Assembly (NCBI RefSeq): GCF_000422565.1
Contig: NZ_AUMA01000009.1
Coordinates: forward strand, 124,001-188,000
DNA: 64,000 nucleotides
Source: Desulfovibrio aminophilus DSM 12254
GTDB taxonomy: Bacteria; Desulfobacterota; Desulfovibrionia; Desulfovibrionales; Desulfovibrionaceae
Direction of reading: 5' to 3'
This document shows, in pieces, positions 17,144-27,025 of this stretch. A model generated the notes under the pieces. The model had not been told where the DNA came from and made no database searches. It saw only the letters and a program-made list of their open reading frames with translations. Made by a program: the position numbers and the translations under genes. Position 1 is the stretch's first letter; every line of letters begins with the position of its first letter.

Positions 17144-17183
17144 CCAGGGGAAGCCCCTTTCTGGAGAAAGGGGCTTCCCCTGG
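17144..17183. repeat. Perfect 19-nt inverted repeat (extragenic palindrome)
   Basis: Two exact 19-nt arms (17144-17162 and 17165-17183) flank a 2-nt centre between valS and cobA-hemD. The stem starts CCAGGGGAAG and runs to TTTCT. It is followed on the minus-strand upstream side by a GGGG-rich AAAGTCTTTGG segment. It looks like a mobile or repetitive extragenic palindrome rather than a classic terminator, as no T-run follows on either side. Confidence 0.75.
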
Positions 17184-17208
17184 ACCCCTTCCCCAAAGAC
17201 TTTCAACG

Positions 17209-17228
17209 GCGCGCCCTCGCGGGCGCGC
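17209..17228 (-). terminator. Hairpin after valS
   Basis: Eight-bp GC stem (GCGCGCCC/GGGCGCGC) with a 4-nt loop, 50 bp after the valS stop. On the minus strand it is followed by CGTTGAAAGTCTTT, a weak T-rich tail, so termination is plausible but may be inefficient; cobA-hemD lies just downstream on the same strand. Confidence 0.45.
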
Positions 17229-17278
17229 GGCTCATGACACTCGTTTCGGCCGCGCCGGGGCGGGCCCGCCTTGCATCC

Positions 17279-19936
17279 TCAGCCCGCCACGCTGCGCAGC
17301 CGGGCCTCCAGGGCCGAGAGCTTGTCCTTCTCCTCGGCCAAAAGCGTCAGCTTCTCGCGCTCCTTCTCCACGACCTCGGCCGGAGCCTTGGCCACGAAGC
17401 CCTGGTTGGCGAGCTTCTTTTCCACGATGGACACCTGTTGGGCCAGTTTGTCCAGCTGCTTGCCCACGCGGATCAGCTCGGCCTCGAAGTCCACCACGCC
17501 CTCCAGGGGCACGAAGACCTCGTTGCCGCGCACCACGGCCGTGCCCGAGGCGCGGGGGCCCTTGACCTCCGGTCCGGCCTGGAAGTTCTCCAGCCGGGCC
17601 AGGGAGAGCAGCAGGGGCCGCACGGATTCGAGCAGCGCGGCGTCCTCGGCCGAGGGCGTGCGCACGAGCAGGTCGAGCTTCTTCGCCGGGTCCACGCCCA
17701 GTTCGGCGCGGATGTTGCGCACTGCGGTGACCACGCCCTGGAACAGCTCCATCCTGGCGGCCACGGCCTCGTCGCGCAGTTCGGGACGGGCGGCCGGGGA
17801 AGGCTCCAGGGCGATGTCCTTGCGGTTTTCCGGGATGCCCGGCAGCGCGGCCCATATCTCCTGGGTCACGAAGGGCATGATCGGGTGGAGCAGGACCAGG
17901 GTCTCGGAGAGCACGGTCCAGAGCACCACCTGGGCGCGGGCCTTGGCCGTCTCGTCCTGGCCGTAGAGGTCGCCCTTGGCCATCTCCAGGTACCAGTCGC
18001 AGAACTCGCTCCAGATGAAGCGGTAGAGCCCCTGGGCCATGTCGTTGAAGCGGTACTCCACGACGGCCAGGCGCACCTCCTCCTTGACCTCCTCCAGGCG
18101 GCGCAGAATCCAGGTGTTGGCCAGTCCGCCGCAGTCCTTCAGCTCCGCCCGGGGCATGGCCTCGGGCAGGTTCATGAGCGCGAAGCGGGCCGCGTTCCAG
18201 ATCTTGTTCACGAAGTGGCGGTAGCCCTCGATGCGCTTCTCCGAGAGCTTGATGTCCCGGCCCATGGCCGCGAAGGCCGTGAGGGTGAAGCGCAGGGAGT
18301 CGGTGCCGTATTTCTCGATCATCGCCAGCGGGTCGATGACGTTGCCCGTGGACTTGCTCATCTTCTTACCCTGCTCGTCGCGCACCAGGGCGTGGATGTA
18401 CACGTGTCCGAAGGGCACGCGGTCCATGAAGTGCAGGCCCATCATCATCATCCGGGCGACCCAGAAGAAGAGGATGTCGAAGCCGGTGACGAGCACGGAG
18501 GTGGGATAGAAGGCCGCCAGCTCCGGGGTCTTGTCCGGCCAGCCCAGGGTCGAGAAGGGCCAGAGCGCGGAGGAGAACCAGGTGTCCAGCACGTCCTCGT
18601 CCTGAACCAGGCGCGTCTCGCCGCACTTGGGGCAGCGGTCGGGGTCCTTGGCCGCCACGATGAGTTCGCCGCAAGCCTCGCAAGTCCAGGCCGGGATGCG
18701 GTGGCCCCACCAAATCTGGCGGCTGATGCACCAGTCGCGGATGTTGTCCAGCCAGTCGTAGTAGACCTTCTCCCACTGCTTGGGGAAAATCTCGGTGTCG
18801 GCGGGCACGGCGGCGCGGGCGCGCTCGGCCAGGGGCTTGACCTTCACGAACCACTGGGTGGAGACGTGCGGCTCGATGACGCTCTTGCAACGGTAGCACT
18901 CGCCCACGCTGTGCTCGTGGTCCGCCACCTCCAGGAGCAGGCCCTCGGCCTGAAGGTCTGCCACCACGGCCTCGCGGCACTCCTCCTTGGTCATGCCGCG
19001 ATACTTCTCGGGCGCGTTCTCGTTCATGCGCCCGTCCTCGTCGATGACCTGCATCACCTCCAGGCCGTGCTTGCGGCCCAGTTCCCAGTCGTTCATGTCG
19101 TGGGCCGGGGTGACCTTCAGGCAGCCGGTGCCGAACTCGCGGTCCACGTAGTTGTCGCCGATGACCGGGAGCTTGCGGCCCACCAGGGGCAGCACCGCGT
19201 ACTCGCCGATGTGCTCGTTGTAGCGCTCATCCTCGGGATGCACGGCCACGGCCGTGTCGCCGAGCAGCGTCTCCGGCCGGGTGGTGGCGATCACGAGCGA
19301 ACCGCCCTTCATGAGCGGATACTTGATGTGCCAGAGGTGGCCCTTCCTCGGGGCGTGCTCCACCTCGTCGTCGGCCAGGGCCGTGTGGCAGCGGTTGCAC
19401 CAGTTGACGATGTACTTGCCCTTGTAGATGAGTCCCTCGTGGAAGAGCCGGGCGAAGACCTCGCGCACGGCCCGGGACAGGCCCTCGTCCAGGGTGAAGC
19501 GCTCCCGGGTCCAGTCAACGGACGCGCCCAGGCGGCGGATCTGGTTCAGGATGCGGTCGCCGTACTGCTTGCGCCACTCCCAGACCCGGGCGATGAAGGC
19601 CTCGCGCCCCAGGTCATGGCGGCCCTTGCCTTCCTTCTTCAACTGGCGCTCGACCACGTTCTGGGTGGCGATGCCCGCGTGGTCCGTGCCCGGAACCCAG
19701 AGGACCTTGCGGCCCTGCTGGCGGTGGAAGCGGCAGAGGATGTCCTGAAGCGTCAGGTTCAGGGCGTGGCCCATGTGCAGGGCGCCGGTGACGTTGGGCG
19801 GCGGGATGACGATGGAATACGGCTTGCCCGGCCCGGCCGGGTCGGGGCTGAAGGCCCGGGTCTCTTCCCAGTGCTTGGCCCACTTTTCCTCAATGCCCCA
19901 AGGCTCGTAACCCTTGGGGAGGGATGCTTCGGACAT
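17279..19936 (-). CDS. valS: Valyl-tRNA synthetase
   Basis: 885 aa, normal for ValRS. Class I motifs are visible: HIGH-type in PNVTGALHMGHAL (about residue 44) and KMSKS in GKKMSKSTGNV (about 525). The editing domain segment ATTRPETLLGDTAVAVHP and a C-terminal coiled coil (last 70 residues, EKKLANQG to EARLRSVAG) mark it as ValRS rather than IleRS. A CxxC pair before the catalytic half (CEACGELI, CPKCGETR) is zinc-binding-like. The ATG at 19936 follows AAAGGAG. Confidence 0.97.
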   Translation of the reverse strand: MSEASLPKGYEPWGIEEKWAKHWEETRAFSPDPAGPGKPYSIVIPPPNVTGALHMGHALNLTLQDILCRFHRQQGRKVLWVPGTDHAGIATQNVVERQLKKEGKGRHDLGREAFIARVWEWRKQYGDRILNQIRRLGASVDWTRERFTLDEGLSRAVREVFARLFHEGLIYKGKYIVNWCNRCHTALADDEVEHAPRKGHLWHIKYPLMKGGSLVIATTRPETLLGDTAVAVHPEDERYNEHIGEYAVLPLVGRKLPVIGDNYVDREFGTGCLKVTPAHDMNDWELGRKHGLEVMQVIDEDGRMNENAPEKYRGMTKEECREAVVADLQAEGLLLEVADHEHSVGECYRCKSVIEPHVSTQWFVKVKPLAERARAAVPADTEIFPKQWEKVYYDWLDNIRDWCISRQIWWGHRIPAWTCEACGELIVAAKDPDRCPKCGETRLVQDEDVLDTWFSSALWPFSTLGWPDKTPELAAFYPTSVLVTGFDILFFWVARMMMMGLHFMDRVPFGHVYIHALVRDEQGKKMSKSTGNVIDPLAMIEKYGTDSLRFTLTAFAAMGRDIKLSEKRIEGYRHFVNKIWNAARFALMNLPEAMPRAELKDCGGLANTWILRRLEEVKEEVRLAVVEYRFNDMAQGLYRFIWSEFCDWYLEMAKGDLYGQDETAKARAQVVLWTVLSETLVLLHPIMPFVTQEIWAALPGIPENRKDIALEPSPAARPELRDEAVAARMELFQGVVTAVRNIRAELGVDPAKKLDLLVRTPSAEDAALLESVRPLLLSLARLENFQAGPEVKGPRASGTAVVRGNEVFVPLEGVVDFEAELIRVGKQLDKLAQQVSIVEKKLANQGFVAKAPAEVVEKEREKLTLLAEEKDKLSALEARLRSVAG

Positions 19937-20003
19937 CGACTGACTCCTTTGGAAAGATGACGGGAGCGGGTCATGGCCCGGTCCCGTCCGCGCTGAATCG
20001 AAA

Positions 20004-20032
20004 GACCTACCCAAAAATCGTCCAAGAGGAAA
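20004..20032 (-). promoter_or_regulatory. Possible valS promoter
   Basis: On the minus strand TTTCCT, 17 bp, TAGGTC, with a start near 19997 and a leader of about 60 nt. The -35 is weak. Confidence 0.35.
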
Positions 20033-20034
20033 GA

Positions 20035-20155
20035 CCCGGCTTCGCCGCCGACTTCGTCGGACTATAGAAAGGCAGAGAGGCTCTCGGCTCTTTGTCTCTT
20101 TGAAACGGGCCGAAGGCCCCCGGCTTCGTCGGATGAGAGAAAACGGAGAGGCTCT
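20035..20155. repeat. Two imperfect direct repeats with small hairpins in the valS / C69 gap
   Basis: The 364-bp gap between valS and the dipeptidase gene holds two related blocks, 20035-20084 and 20117-20155. Both begin with CCCGGCTTCG, contain CTTCGTCGGA and end in GAGAGGCTCT or GGAGAGGCTCT. CCGAAG/CTTCG and CAGGC-GAA-GCCTG (20173-20185) stems lie within or beside them. No open frame with coding character occurs here. Origin unknown; a local duplication is the simplest reading. Confidence 0.5.
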
Positions 20156-20199
20156 TCCTTGCTTTCCGAGATCAGGCGAAGCCTGCCGCTCCGCCGGAT

Positions 20200-20205
20200 T
20201 ATAAT
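20200..20205 (+). promoter_or_regulatory. Consensus -10 element upstream of the C69 dipeptidase
   Basis: An exact TATAAT with a predicted start near 20212 and a leader of about 89 nt. No -35 hexamer at 16-18 bp spacing is convincing, so an activator may be needed or the match is chance. Confidence 0.35.
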
Positions 20206-20300
20206 GCGGCCCTCCTTGCCACCCAGCATGGATTCTGCGATAGAAAAAATGCGATTCGTAAGTTCTTCAACGGGTTGCCCCTGACAACAGAGGAGGAGAG

Positions 20301-22034
20301 ATGAAAGGGATTCTGCGCGTGTTGGTGTTCCTGTGCTGCCTGGGCGCCGCCGGAACGGCCCTGGCCTGCACCACGATCCTCGTGGGCAAGGACGCCTCCA
20401 CCGACGGTTCGGTGCTCGTTTCGCATTCCGACGACGGCCTGGGCGACGCCCGGCTCATCTCTGTCCCGGCCATGGACCACAAGCCCGGAAGCATGCGCGC
20501 GGTGTACTACTCCCACTGCGCCCTGGACTTCAAGCCCCAATGGGGCGGCAGCGAGTCCCAGCGCATGATGACCACCGAGCGCGGCCCGGGCTACAACACC
20601 CCCGGCGTGCCCAAGAGCGTGCCCCTGGGCTTCATCCCCCAGGTGGCCCATACCTACGCCTACTTCGACGCCAACTACGGGATCATGAACGAGCACCAGC
20701 TGTCCATCGGCGAATGCACGGACAAGGCCAAGGTCCACCCCGAGCCCGAGGCGGGCAAGCGCATCTTCTACTCCGCCGAGCTGTCCCGCGTGGCCCTGGA
20801 GCGCTGCACGACCGCCCGCGAGGCCATCCAGCTCATGGGCGAACTCATCGCCAAGTACGGCTACTACGGCACCGGCGAGACCCTCCTCGTGGCCGATCCC
20901 AAGGAAGGCTGGGTCTTCGAGATGTGCGGCTACGACATGAACGGCACGGACGGCGTCTGGGTGGCCCAGCGCGTGCCCGACGACGCCTTCTTCGCGGCCG
21001 CCAACCAGTTCCGCATCCGCGAGGTCCGGGAGAACGCCCCGGACATGATGTACTCCAAGAACATCTTCGACGTGGCCAAGGCCAAGGGCTGGTGGAAGCC
21101 CGAGAGCGGTCCCCTGGACTGGACCGCCGTGTACGGCGACGGCGAGTTCCACCACCCCTACTACTCCCTGCGCCGGGTCTGGCGGGCCATGACAATGGTG
21201 GCCCCGTCGCTGAAGCTCTCCCCCTGGGTCGAGGGCCCCTTCACCAAGGCCTATCCCTTCACCATCAAGCCGGACAACAAGCTCAACCCCAAGGACATCT
21301 TCGCCATCCACCGCGATAATTACGAAGGCACCGAGTTCGATTTGACCCAGGGGCTGGCCGCCGGGCCCTTCAACGACCCGAACCGCTTCGAGGGCCAGGC
21401 CGAGGGCATGGCCGACAAGGAAGGCCGCCTGACCCCGCTCGACGGGGCCTTCGAGCGGCCGCTGAACATATACCGCTGCGTCTACGCCTACGTGAACCAG
21501 TCGCGCTCGTGGCTGCCCGACGCCATCGGCGGGCTCACCTGGTACGGCCCGGACCGTCCGGCCACGGCCGTGCTCCTGCCCTTCCACGCGGGCGTCATCG
21601 ACCTGCCCGCGCCGATCCAGAAGGGCGACGCGCTCAAGCTCGAACGCGGCAGCCTCTGGACCGCCTTCAACTACGTGGCCAACTACGCCATGCTCAAATA
21701 CTCGTTCATGATCCAGGACATCGTGAAGGTGCGCGAGCGATACGAGTCCACCGCCTTCGGCGAGCAGCCCGCCCTGGAGGACAAGGCCCTGGCGCTCTGG
21801 AAGAAGGGCGACCAGAAGGGGGCGCGCAAGCTGCTCACCGCCGACGCCGACACCCGGGCCAAGGCCCTGCTCAAGGACTGGTGGAATCTCTCGGATCAGC
21901 TCTACATCAAGTACAACGACGGTTTCCTGAACACCAAGGAAGGCCTGGCCCAGGAAGTCTTCTACCCGGCCTGGTGGCTCAAGGCCGTGGGCTACGAAAG
22001 CGGCCCGAGCACGTACGAAAAGCCGAAGAAGTAA
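20301..22034 (+). CDS. Exported C69-family dipeptidase (Ntn hydrolase)
   Basis: 577 aa. The signal peptide ends in GTALA and the mature protein would begin with Cys (CTTILVGKDASTDGSVLVSH), the expected N-terminal nucleophile of peptidase family C69 (formerly U34). Also present are HYLL-like family segments such as NEHQLSIGECT and GGLTWYGPDRPATAVLLPF. Here signal-peptide cleavage itself would expose the catalytic Cys, so the enzyme should be active in the periplasm. A strong GAGGAGGAG ribosome site precedes the ATG. It stands alone and ends at a strong terminator. Confidence 0.92.
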   Translation: MKGILRVLVFLCCLGAAGTALACTTILVGKDASTDGSVLVSHSDDGLGDARLISVPAMDHKPGSMRAVYYSHCALDFKPQWGGSESQRMMTTERGPGYNTPGVPKSVPLGFIPQVAHTYAYFDANYGIMNEHQLSIGECTDKAKVHPEPEAGKRIFYSAELSRVALERCTTAREAIQLMGELIAKYGYYGTGETLLVADPKEGWVFEMCGYDMNGTDGVWVAQRVPDDAFFAAANQFRIREVRENAPDMMYSKNIFDVAKAKGWWKPESGPLDWTAVYGDGEFHHPYYSLRRVWRAMTMVAPSLKLSPWVEGPFTKAYPFTIKPDNKLNPKDIFAIHRDNYEGTEFDLTQGLAAGPFNDPNRFEGQAEGMADKEGRLTPLDGAFERPLNIYRCVYAYVNQSRSWLPDAIGGLTWYGPDRPATAVLLPFHAGVIDLPAPIQKGDALKLERGSLWTAFNYVANYAMLKYSFMIQDIVKVRERYESTAFGEQPALEDKALALWKKGDQKGARKLLTADADTRAKALLKDWWNLSDQLYIKYNDGFLNTKEGLAQEVFYPAWWLKAVGYESGPSTYEKPKK

Positions 22035-22047
22035 CCGAACGCCCGGC

Positions 22048-22080
22048 GGGACGCCCTCTTCCTCGGGGAGGGGGCGTCCC
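22048..22080 (+). terminator. Terminator hairpin of the C69 dipeptidase gene
   Basis: A continuous 15-bp stem (two G-T pairs) with a 3-nt loop, 14 bp after the stop. Only TT follows, so the T-tract is minimal. Confidence 0.65.
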
Positions 22081-22110
22081 TTGCCGAATCCCGCCCGCCT
22101 CTGCTACTGC
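22081..22110 (+). promoter_or_regulatory. Promoter of the BPL_N gene, probably leaderless
   Basis: TTGCCG, 18 bp, TACTGC. The -10 starts 12 bp before the ATG at 22117, so transcription should begin at or next to the A of the ATG. No ribosome site is present. Confidence 0.45.
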
Positions 22111-22116
22111 CCTTTC

Positions 22117-23361
22117 ATGTCCGCCCCATCCCCCTCCGCCCTGCACGTCTACTGGGACGAGTCCCACATCTGGGGTCTGCTGGTGGTCCGCGCCCTGCGC
22201 GCCTGGGGCCTGCCCCATCGACTGGTGAGCGGCGCGGAGATCGCCCGGGGCGTCCTGGCCGAGGACCGGCCTGCGGCCCTGCTCGTGCCCGGCGGCCGGG
22301 CCAGGGGCAAGGCCGAGGCCCTGGGGTCCGTCGGGGTGACCGCCGTGCGCGGATACGTGAACGACGGCGGAACCTACATCGGTTTCTGCGGCGGCGCGGG
22401 GCTGGGCCTCTCCGGCCGTGACGGCCTGGACATCTGCCCCTGGGAACGCGGCGGCTTCTCCGACCGCTTCCAGCATTTCCTGAGCGGGCATGTGCATGTG
22501 GAGCTGGCCCGGGACCATCCCCTGGTGCCCGAGGGATTGGGCCCGTCCATCCTGGCCCCGGTCTGGTGGCCCGCGCGGTTCGCGCCCCAGGGCGACGAGG
22601 CCGAGACCCTGGCCCGCTACCGGGAACCGGGCCCGGACTTCTGGGTCGCGGATCTGAGCCTTTCCGCCCTGCCGCCCCAGATCCTGGAGGACTGGGAAAA
22701 CCTCCACGGCATCCGCCTCCGACCCGAGAACCTCATCGGCCGCCCCGCCGTTGTTTCCGGCAGGCTGGGCCGGGGCCGCTACCTGCTCTCCTACCCCCAC
22801 CTGGAAACCCCGGCCTCGCGGCAGGCCAACGCCTGGTTCTCGCACATCCTGAACGCGGTCCTCGGGGACTCCACCGCGCGGCCGCCCCTGCCCGCCTGGG
22901 ATCTCGCCTCCCTGCCCGTGACCTGGGCCGACCCGGTGCTCCTGCGCGCCCGAGACATCATGGAGGAGATCATCCGCACGGGCAGCGAACATTTCCTGCT
23001 CTTCTGGCGCAATCCCTGGCTCCTTGGCTGGCGGCGCGGCATCCCGGGCGCGGCCCTGGGCAGCCTCTACGCCCTGGTGCGCGAATGCCTGGCCCGCCCG
23101 GAGACCGAGGCCGCCCGTGACTACTGGCGGGAAAAGGCCGCGGAATTCGGCCGGCTGGCCGAGCTGTTCCACCAGGGCGTCACCGGCTACCTGCTCTCCG
23201 AGCGGCTGGCCATGACCGTGCTGCACTCCGCGCCCGAGGCCCTCTATCCGCGCGGGCTCCGGGGCCAGCGCGAAGCCCTGTTCGGGCCGCCGCCCTCCTC
23301 CGGCGGCCTCTACGCCGACCTCTCGCGCATCCTCGAGGAGCTGTGCCGTCGCCAGGATTGA
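22117..23361 (+). CDS. BPL_N domain (glutamine-amidotransferase-like) protein
   Basis: 414 aa. The N-terminal 230 residues resemble the 'biotin-protein ligase, N-terminal' domain, a class I amidotransferase-like fold: VYWDESHIWGL at the start and YIGFCGGAGLGLSG around a possible nucleophile Cys. The C-terminal 180 residues are helical and unassigned. No catalytic ligase domain is present, so it is not itself a biotin ligase. No signal peptide is visible. Substrate unknown. I prefer the ATG at 22117 to the TTG at 22081, which is the -35 region. Confidence 0.75.
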   Translation: MSAPSPSALHVYWDESHIWGLLVVRALRAWGLPHRLVSGAEIARGVLAEDRPAALLVPGGRARGKAEALGSVGVTAVRGYVNDGGTYIGFCGGAGLGLSGRDGLDICPWERGGFSDRFQHFLSGHVHVELARDHPLVPEGLGPSILAPVWWPARFAPQGDEAETLARYREPGPDFWVADLSLSALPPQILEDWENLHGIRLRPENLIGRPAVVSGRLGRGRYLLSYPHLETPASRQANAWFSHILNAVLGDSTARPPLPAWDLASLPVTWADPVLLRARDIMEEIIRTGSEHFLLFWRNPWLLGWRRGIPGAALGSLYALVRECLARPETEAARDYWREKAAEFGRLAELFHQGVTGYLLSERLAMTVLHSAPEALYPRGLRGQREALFGPPPSSGGLYADLSRILEELCRRQD

Positions 23362-23388
23362 TCGAATACATGATATTGTTTGTCAGGT

Positions 23389-23394
23389 TATAAT
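23389..23394 (+). promoter_or_regulatory. Consensus -10 element upstream of the FapA-like gene
   Basis: An exact TATAAT in a short AT-rich island (about 23362-23410). No good -35 at the normal spacing. Leader would be about 80 nt. Confidence 0.35.
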
Positions 23395-23481
23395 TCGATT
23401 TGTTGATTGCCGCCTCCGCTTCACGTATGCCCGTAAACAAGGGGAGCGCCCGGGTCCGCAGCCCACCCGGGCCGGAGAAGC

Positions 23482-25437
23482 ATGGCAAGCGAGGATTCGC
23501 GGGACAAGCCCCAGACCTGCGCCGACATTCCCGACGGCGGCGGATCACCCGGCGGCGCGGACGCCCGGGTGCGCTTCTGTCTCTCCGAGGACGGGCTCAA
23601 ACTCGGCATCAGCCGCTACACCCCGCCCGGCCCCGGCGGCGCGCCCCTGACCAGGGCGCGCATCCGCGAATCCCTGGCCCGGGCCGGAATCTCCCAGCCG
23701 CCCAGCGAGGCGGCCCTGGACAAGATCCTGCGCAACATCGCCGAAGACAAGCCGGTCACGGGCATCACCCTCGTGCGCGGCAAACCCGCCGTGGAATCCC
23801 GGGACGCCTTCCTGGAGCCCATGGGCGACCACGGCCGCCCCGTGTTCCACGGCGACATCGTGGCCCTCAAGCACGCCCCGGAAAAACCCGAGGACGGCCT
23901 GACCCTCGACGGCCGCGTTCTCACCCCGGCCAACCGGGCCCCGGCCAAGGATCTGGAGGTGCCCCGCGCGGACAACGTGGCCCTGAATCCGGCCGACGAC
24001 ACCGTGCGGGCACAGGTCTACGGCCTGGCCGAAGTCACCCCCCAGCGGGCCGTGGTGCGCCCGCTCATCACCCTGAACGAGAACAAGACCGAGGCCAGGG
24101 CCGTGATCATGGCCACGGACTCCCTGGACAGGCCCGTGACCGCCGAGCGGCTGGCCCGGGCCCTCAAGGTTCTGCGCATCTCGCGGCCGCTCCTGCGGGA
24201 AAATGCGGAACAGGCCCTGGCCCTGGCCCGGGAGACCGGCCAGCCCCAACAGGACGTGGTCCTGGCCCTGGGCGCGCCCCCCAAGCCCGGCAAGGACGGC
24301 TGGCTGGAGCTCCTGATCCGCAGCCGCGACCTGGTGGGCACCGAGGCCCAAGGCGGCCGCCTGGACTATCGCGAACGCGGCAGCCATCCCTCGGTGGAAA
24401 AGGGCCGCCAGTTCGCCCGCCTGCATCCCCCGGCTTCGGGGGAGGAGGGTCTGGACCTGTTCGACCAACCCATCGCCGCGTCCTCGGGGCAATCTCTGGA
24501 GATCACCGCGGGCGAGGGGGTCACGGCCTTGGAGGGCGGCGCGTTGTTCCAGGCCGAGGTGGACGGCATGGTGGTCGTCCAGGGGCAGGTGCTGTCCATC
24601 ACCGACAGCGTGGTGGTCCCGGGCGACGTGAGTCTGTCCTCGGGAAACATCCGCGTGGACAAGGGCTCGGTGGAGGTCCAGGGCAGCGTGCGCGACGGCT
24701 TCGAGGTCCACTCGGCCGGGCACGTGGTGGTGCGCGAGGTGGTTGAAAGCGCCCGCGTCGAGGCCCAGGGCAACGTGGAGGTGGGCGGCGGCATCCTCAT
24801 GTCCAAAGGCGGCCTGATCCGGGCCGGGGGCCACGTCACGGCCCAGTTCGCCACCAACGCGCGCATTCAGGCCGAGGGCGACGTGGTCATCGGCAACGAG
24901 ATCACCCACTGCGCCATCCGCACCCAGGGGCAAATCCTGGCGGTGAAGGGCAAAGGCATCGTCCAGGGTGGAACCCTGGTCTGCGGCAAGGGCCTGGAGT
25001 GCAACGAGCTGGGTTCGCCCCTGGGAGTGGCCACGGTGGTGGGCGTGAGCATCCAGGCTGATGGAGACCAGGCCGTGCTGGAGGAACGGGGAGCCATCAA
25101 GAAGGAACTGGAGCGCATCGACGCGAGCCTGGGCTGCGCCGATCCCCGCGTGATCCTGGAGCGCACCCCGCCGGAGAAGCGAGAGGCCGTGCTCCGGCTT
25201 CTGCGCTACCGCATGAAGCGCTGGGAGCGCTTCCGGGAGATCACCCAGATTCTGGCCGAGGCCCTGCGCAAGCGGCGGCAGGAATTCGCCCTGGCGAAAA
25301 TCCGGGTCCGGCGGGTGGCCCATCCGGGCGTGAGCATCAAAATCGCGGGCCGCACCCTGACGCTCACCGCGCCCGTGGAGCGCAGCAGTTTCCACTACGA
25401 CGACCAGACCCGCGAGATCGTAGTCGGCAACCTCTAG
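23482..25437 (+). CDS. FapA (DUF342) family protein
   Basis: 651 aa. Residues about 100-480 fit the DUF342/FapA family: GRPVFHGDIVAL, then a repetitive right-handed beta-helix stretch with regular G-V turns (GDVSLSSGNIRVDKGSVEVQ, GDVVIGNEITHCAIRTQG). A helical segment (about 530-600) and a short C-terminal beta tail follow. FapA proteins are polymer-forming scaffolds linked to flagella, polar localisation or cell envelope, but their exact task is unclear. The first 40 residues are Gly/Asp-rich and probably disordered. Confidence 0.88.
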   Translation: MASEDSRDKPQTCADIPDGGGSPGGADARVRFCLSEDGLKLGISRYTPPGPGGAPLTRARIRESLARAGISQPPSEAALDKILRNIAEDKPVTGITLVRGKPAVESRDAFLEPMGDHGRPVFHGDIVALKHAPEKPEDGLTLDGRVLTPANRAPAKDLEVPRADNVALNPADDTVRAQVYGLAEVTPQRAVVRPLITLNENKTEARAVIMATDSLDRPVTAERLARALKVLRISRPLLRENAEQALALARETGQPQQDVVLALGAPPKPGKDGWLELLIRSRDLVGTEAQGGRLDYRERGSHPSVEKGRQFARLHPPASGEEGLDLFDQPIAASSGQSLEITAGEGVTALEGGALFQAEVDGMVVVQGQVLSITDSVVVPGDVSLSSGNIRVDKGSVEVQGSVRDGFEVHSAGHVVVREVVESARVEAQGNVEVGGGILMSKGGLIRAGGHVTAQFATNARIQAEGDVVIGNEITHCAIRTQGQILAVKGKGIVQGGTLVCGKGLECNELGSPLGVATVVGVSIQADGDQAVLEERGAIKKELERIDASLGCADPRVILERTPPEKREAVLRLLRYRMKRWERFREITQILAEALRKRRQEFALAKIRVRRVAHPGVSIKIAGRTLTLTAPVERSSFHYDDQTREIVVGNL

Positions 25438-25604
25438 TCCGCCGCGCCGTCCTGTCCCATGAGCCCGGCCGCCAGTTCGGCCAGCAGGCCTTCCAGGTCG
25501 CCGGGCAGGCTTCCATCCGCGCCCAGGGCGGCCAGCACGGCCTCGGGGTCCAGGCCCCGCTCCAGGGCCAAGCGCCGCAGCACTTCGCGTTCCGTATCGT
25601 CCAT
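25434..25604 (-). CDS. Small acidic hypothetical protein
   Basis: 56 aa, no Cys, mostly helical by composition (DDTEREVLRRLALERGLDPE at the start). A GGAGG site precedes the ATG at 25604. It starts 16 bp after the malic enzyme terminator and ends overlapping the FapA-like stop on the other strand. No family recognised; short but with clean codon use for this genome. Confidence 0.5.
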   Translation of the reverse strand: MDDTEREVLRRLALERGLDPEAVLAALGADGSLPGDLEGLLAELAAGLMGQDGAAD

Positions 25605-25619
25605 GCCCCTCCCTGCCCG

Positions 25620-25659
25620 AAAAAGGGCCGGGCGGCAACGGGTTCCCCCGCCGCCGCCC
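25620..25659 (-). terminator. Terminator of the malic enzyme gene
   Basis: GGGCGGC/GCCGCCC arms with an inner CGGG/CCCG stem, followed on the minus strand by GGCCCTTTTT. It lies 24 bp after the malic enzyme stop and just before the start of the 56-aa gene. Confidence 0.7.
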
Positions 25660-25682
25660 AGCAAGCAAACGGACGTATCGGC

Positions 25683-26999
<1,317 letters not shown>

Positions 27000-27025
27000 G
27001 GGTCCGCCTCCAGAAAAAATAGATG

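Noticed and set aside
19937-20300. T-box leader of valS
   Set aside because: The repeats and hairpins do not form a specifier loop or the conserved T-box sequence, and much of the region lies beyond the predicted valS transcription start.
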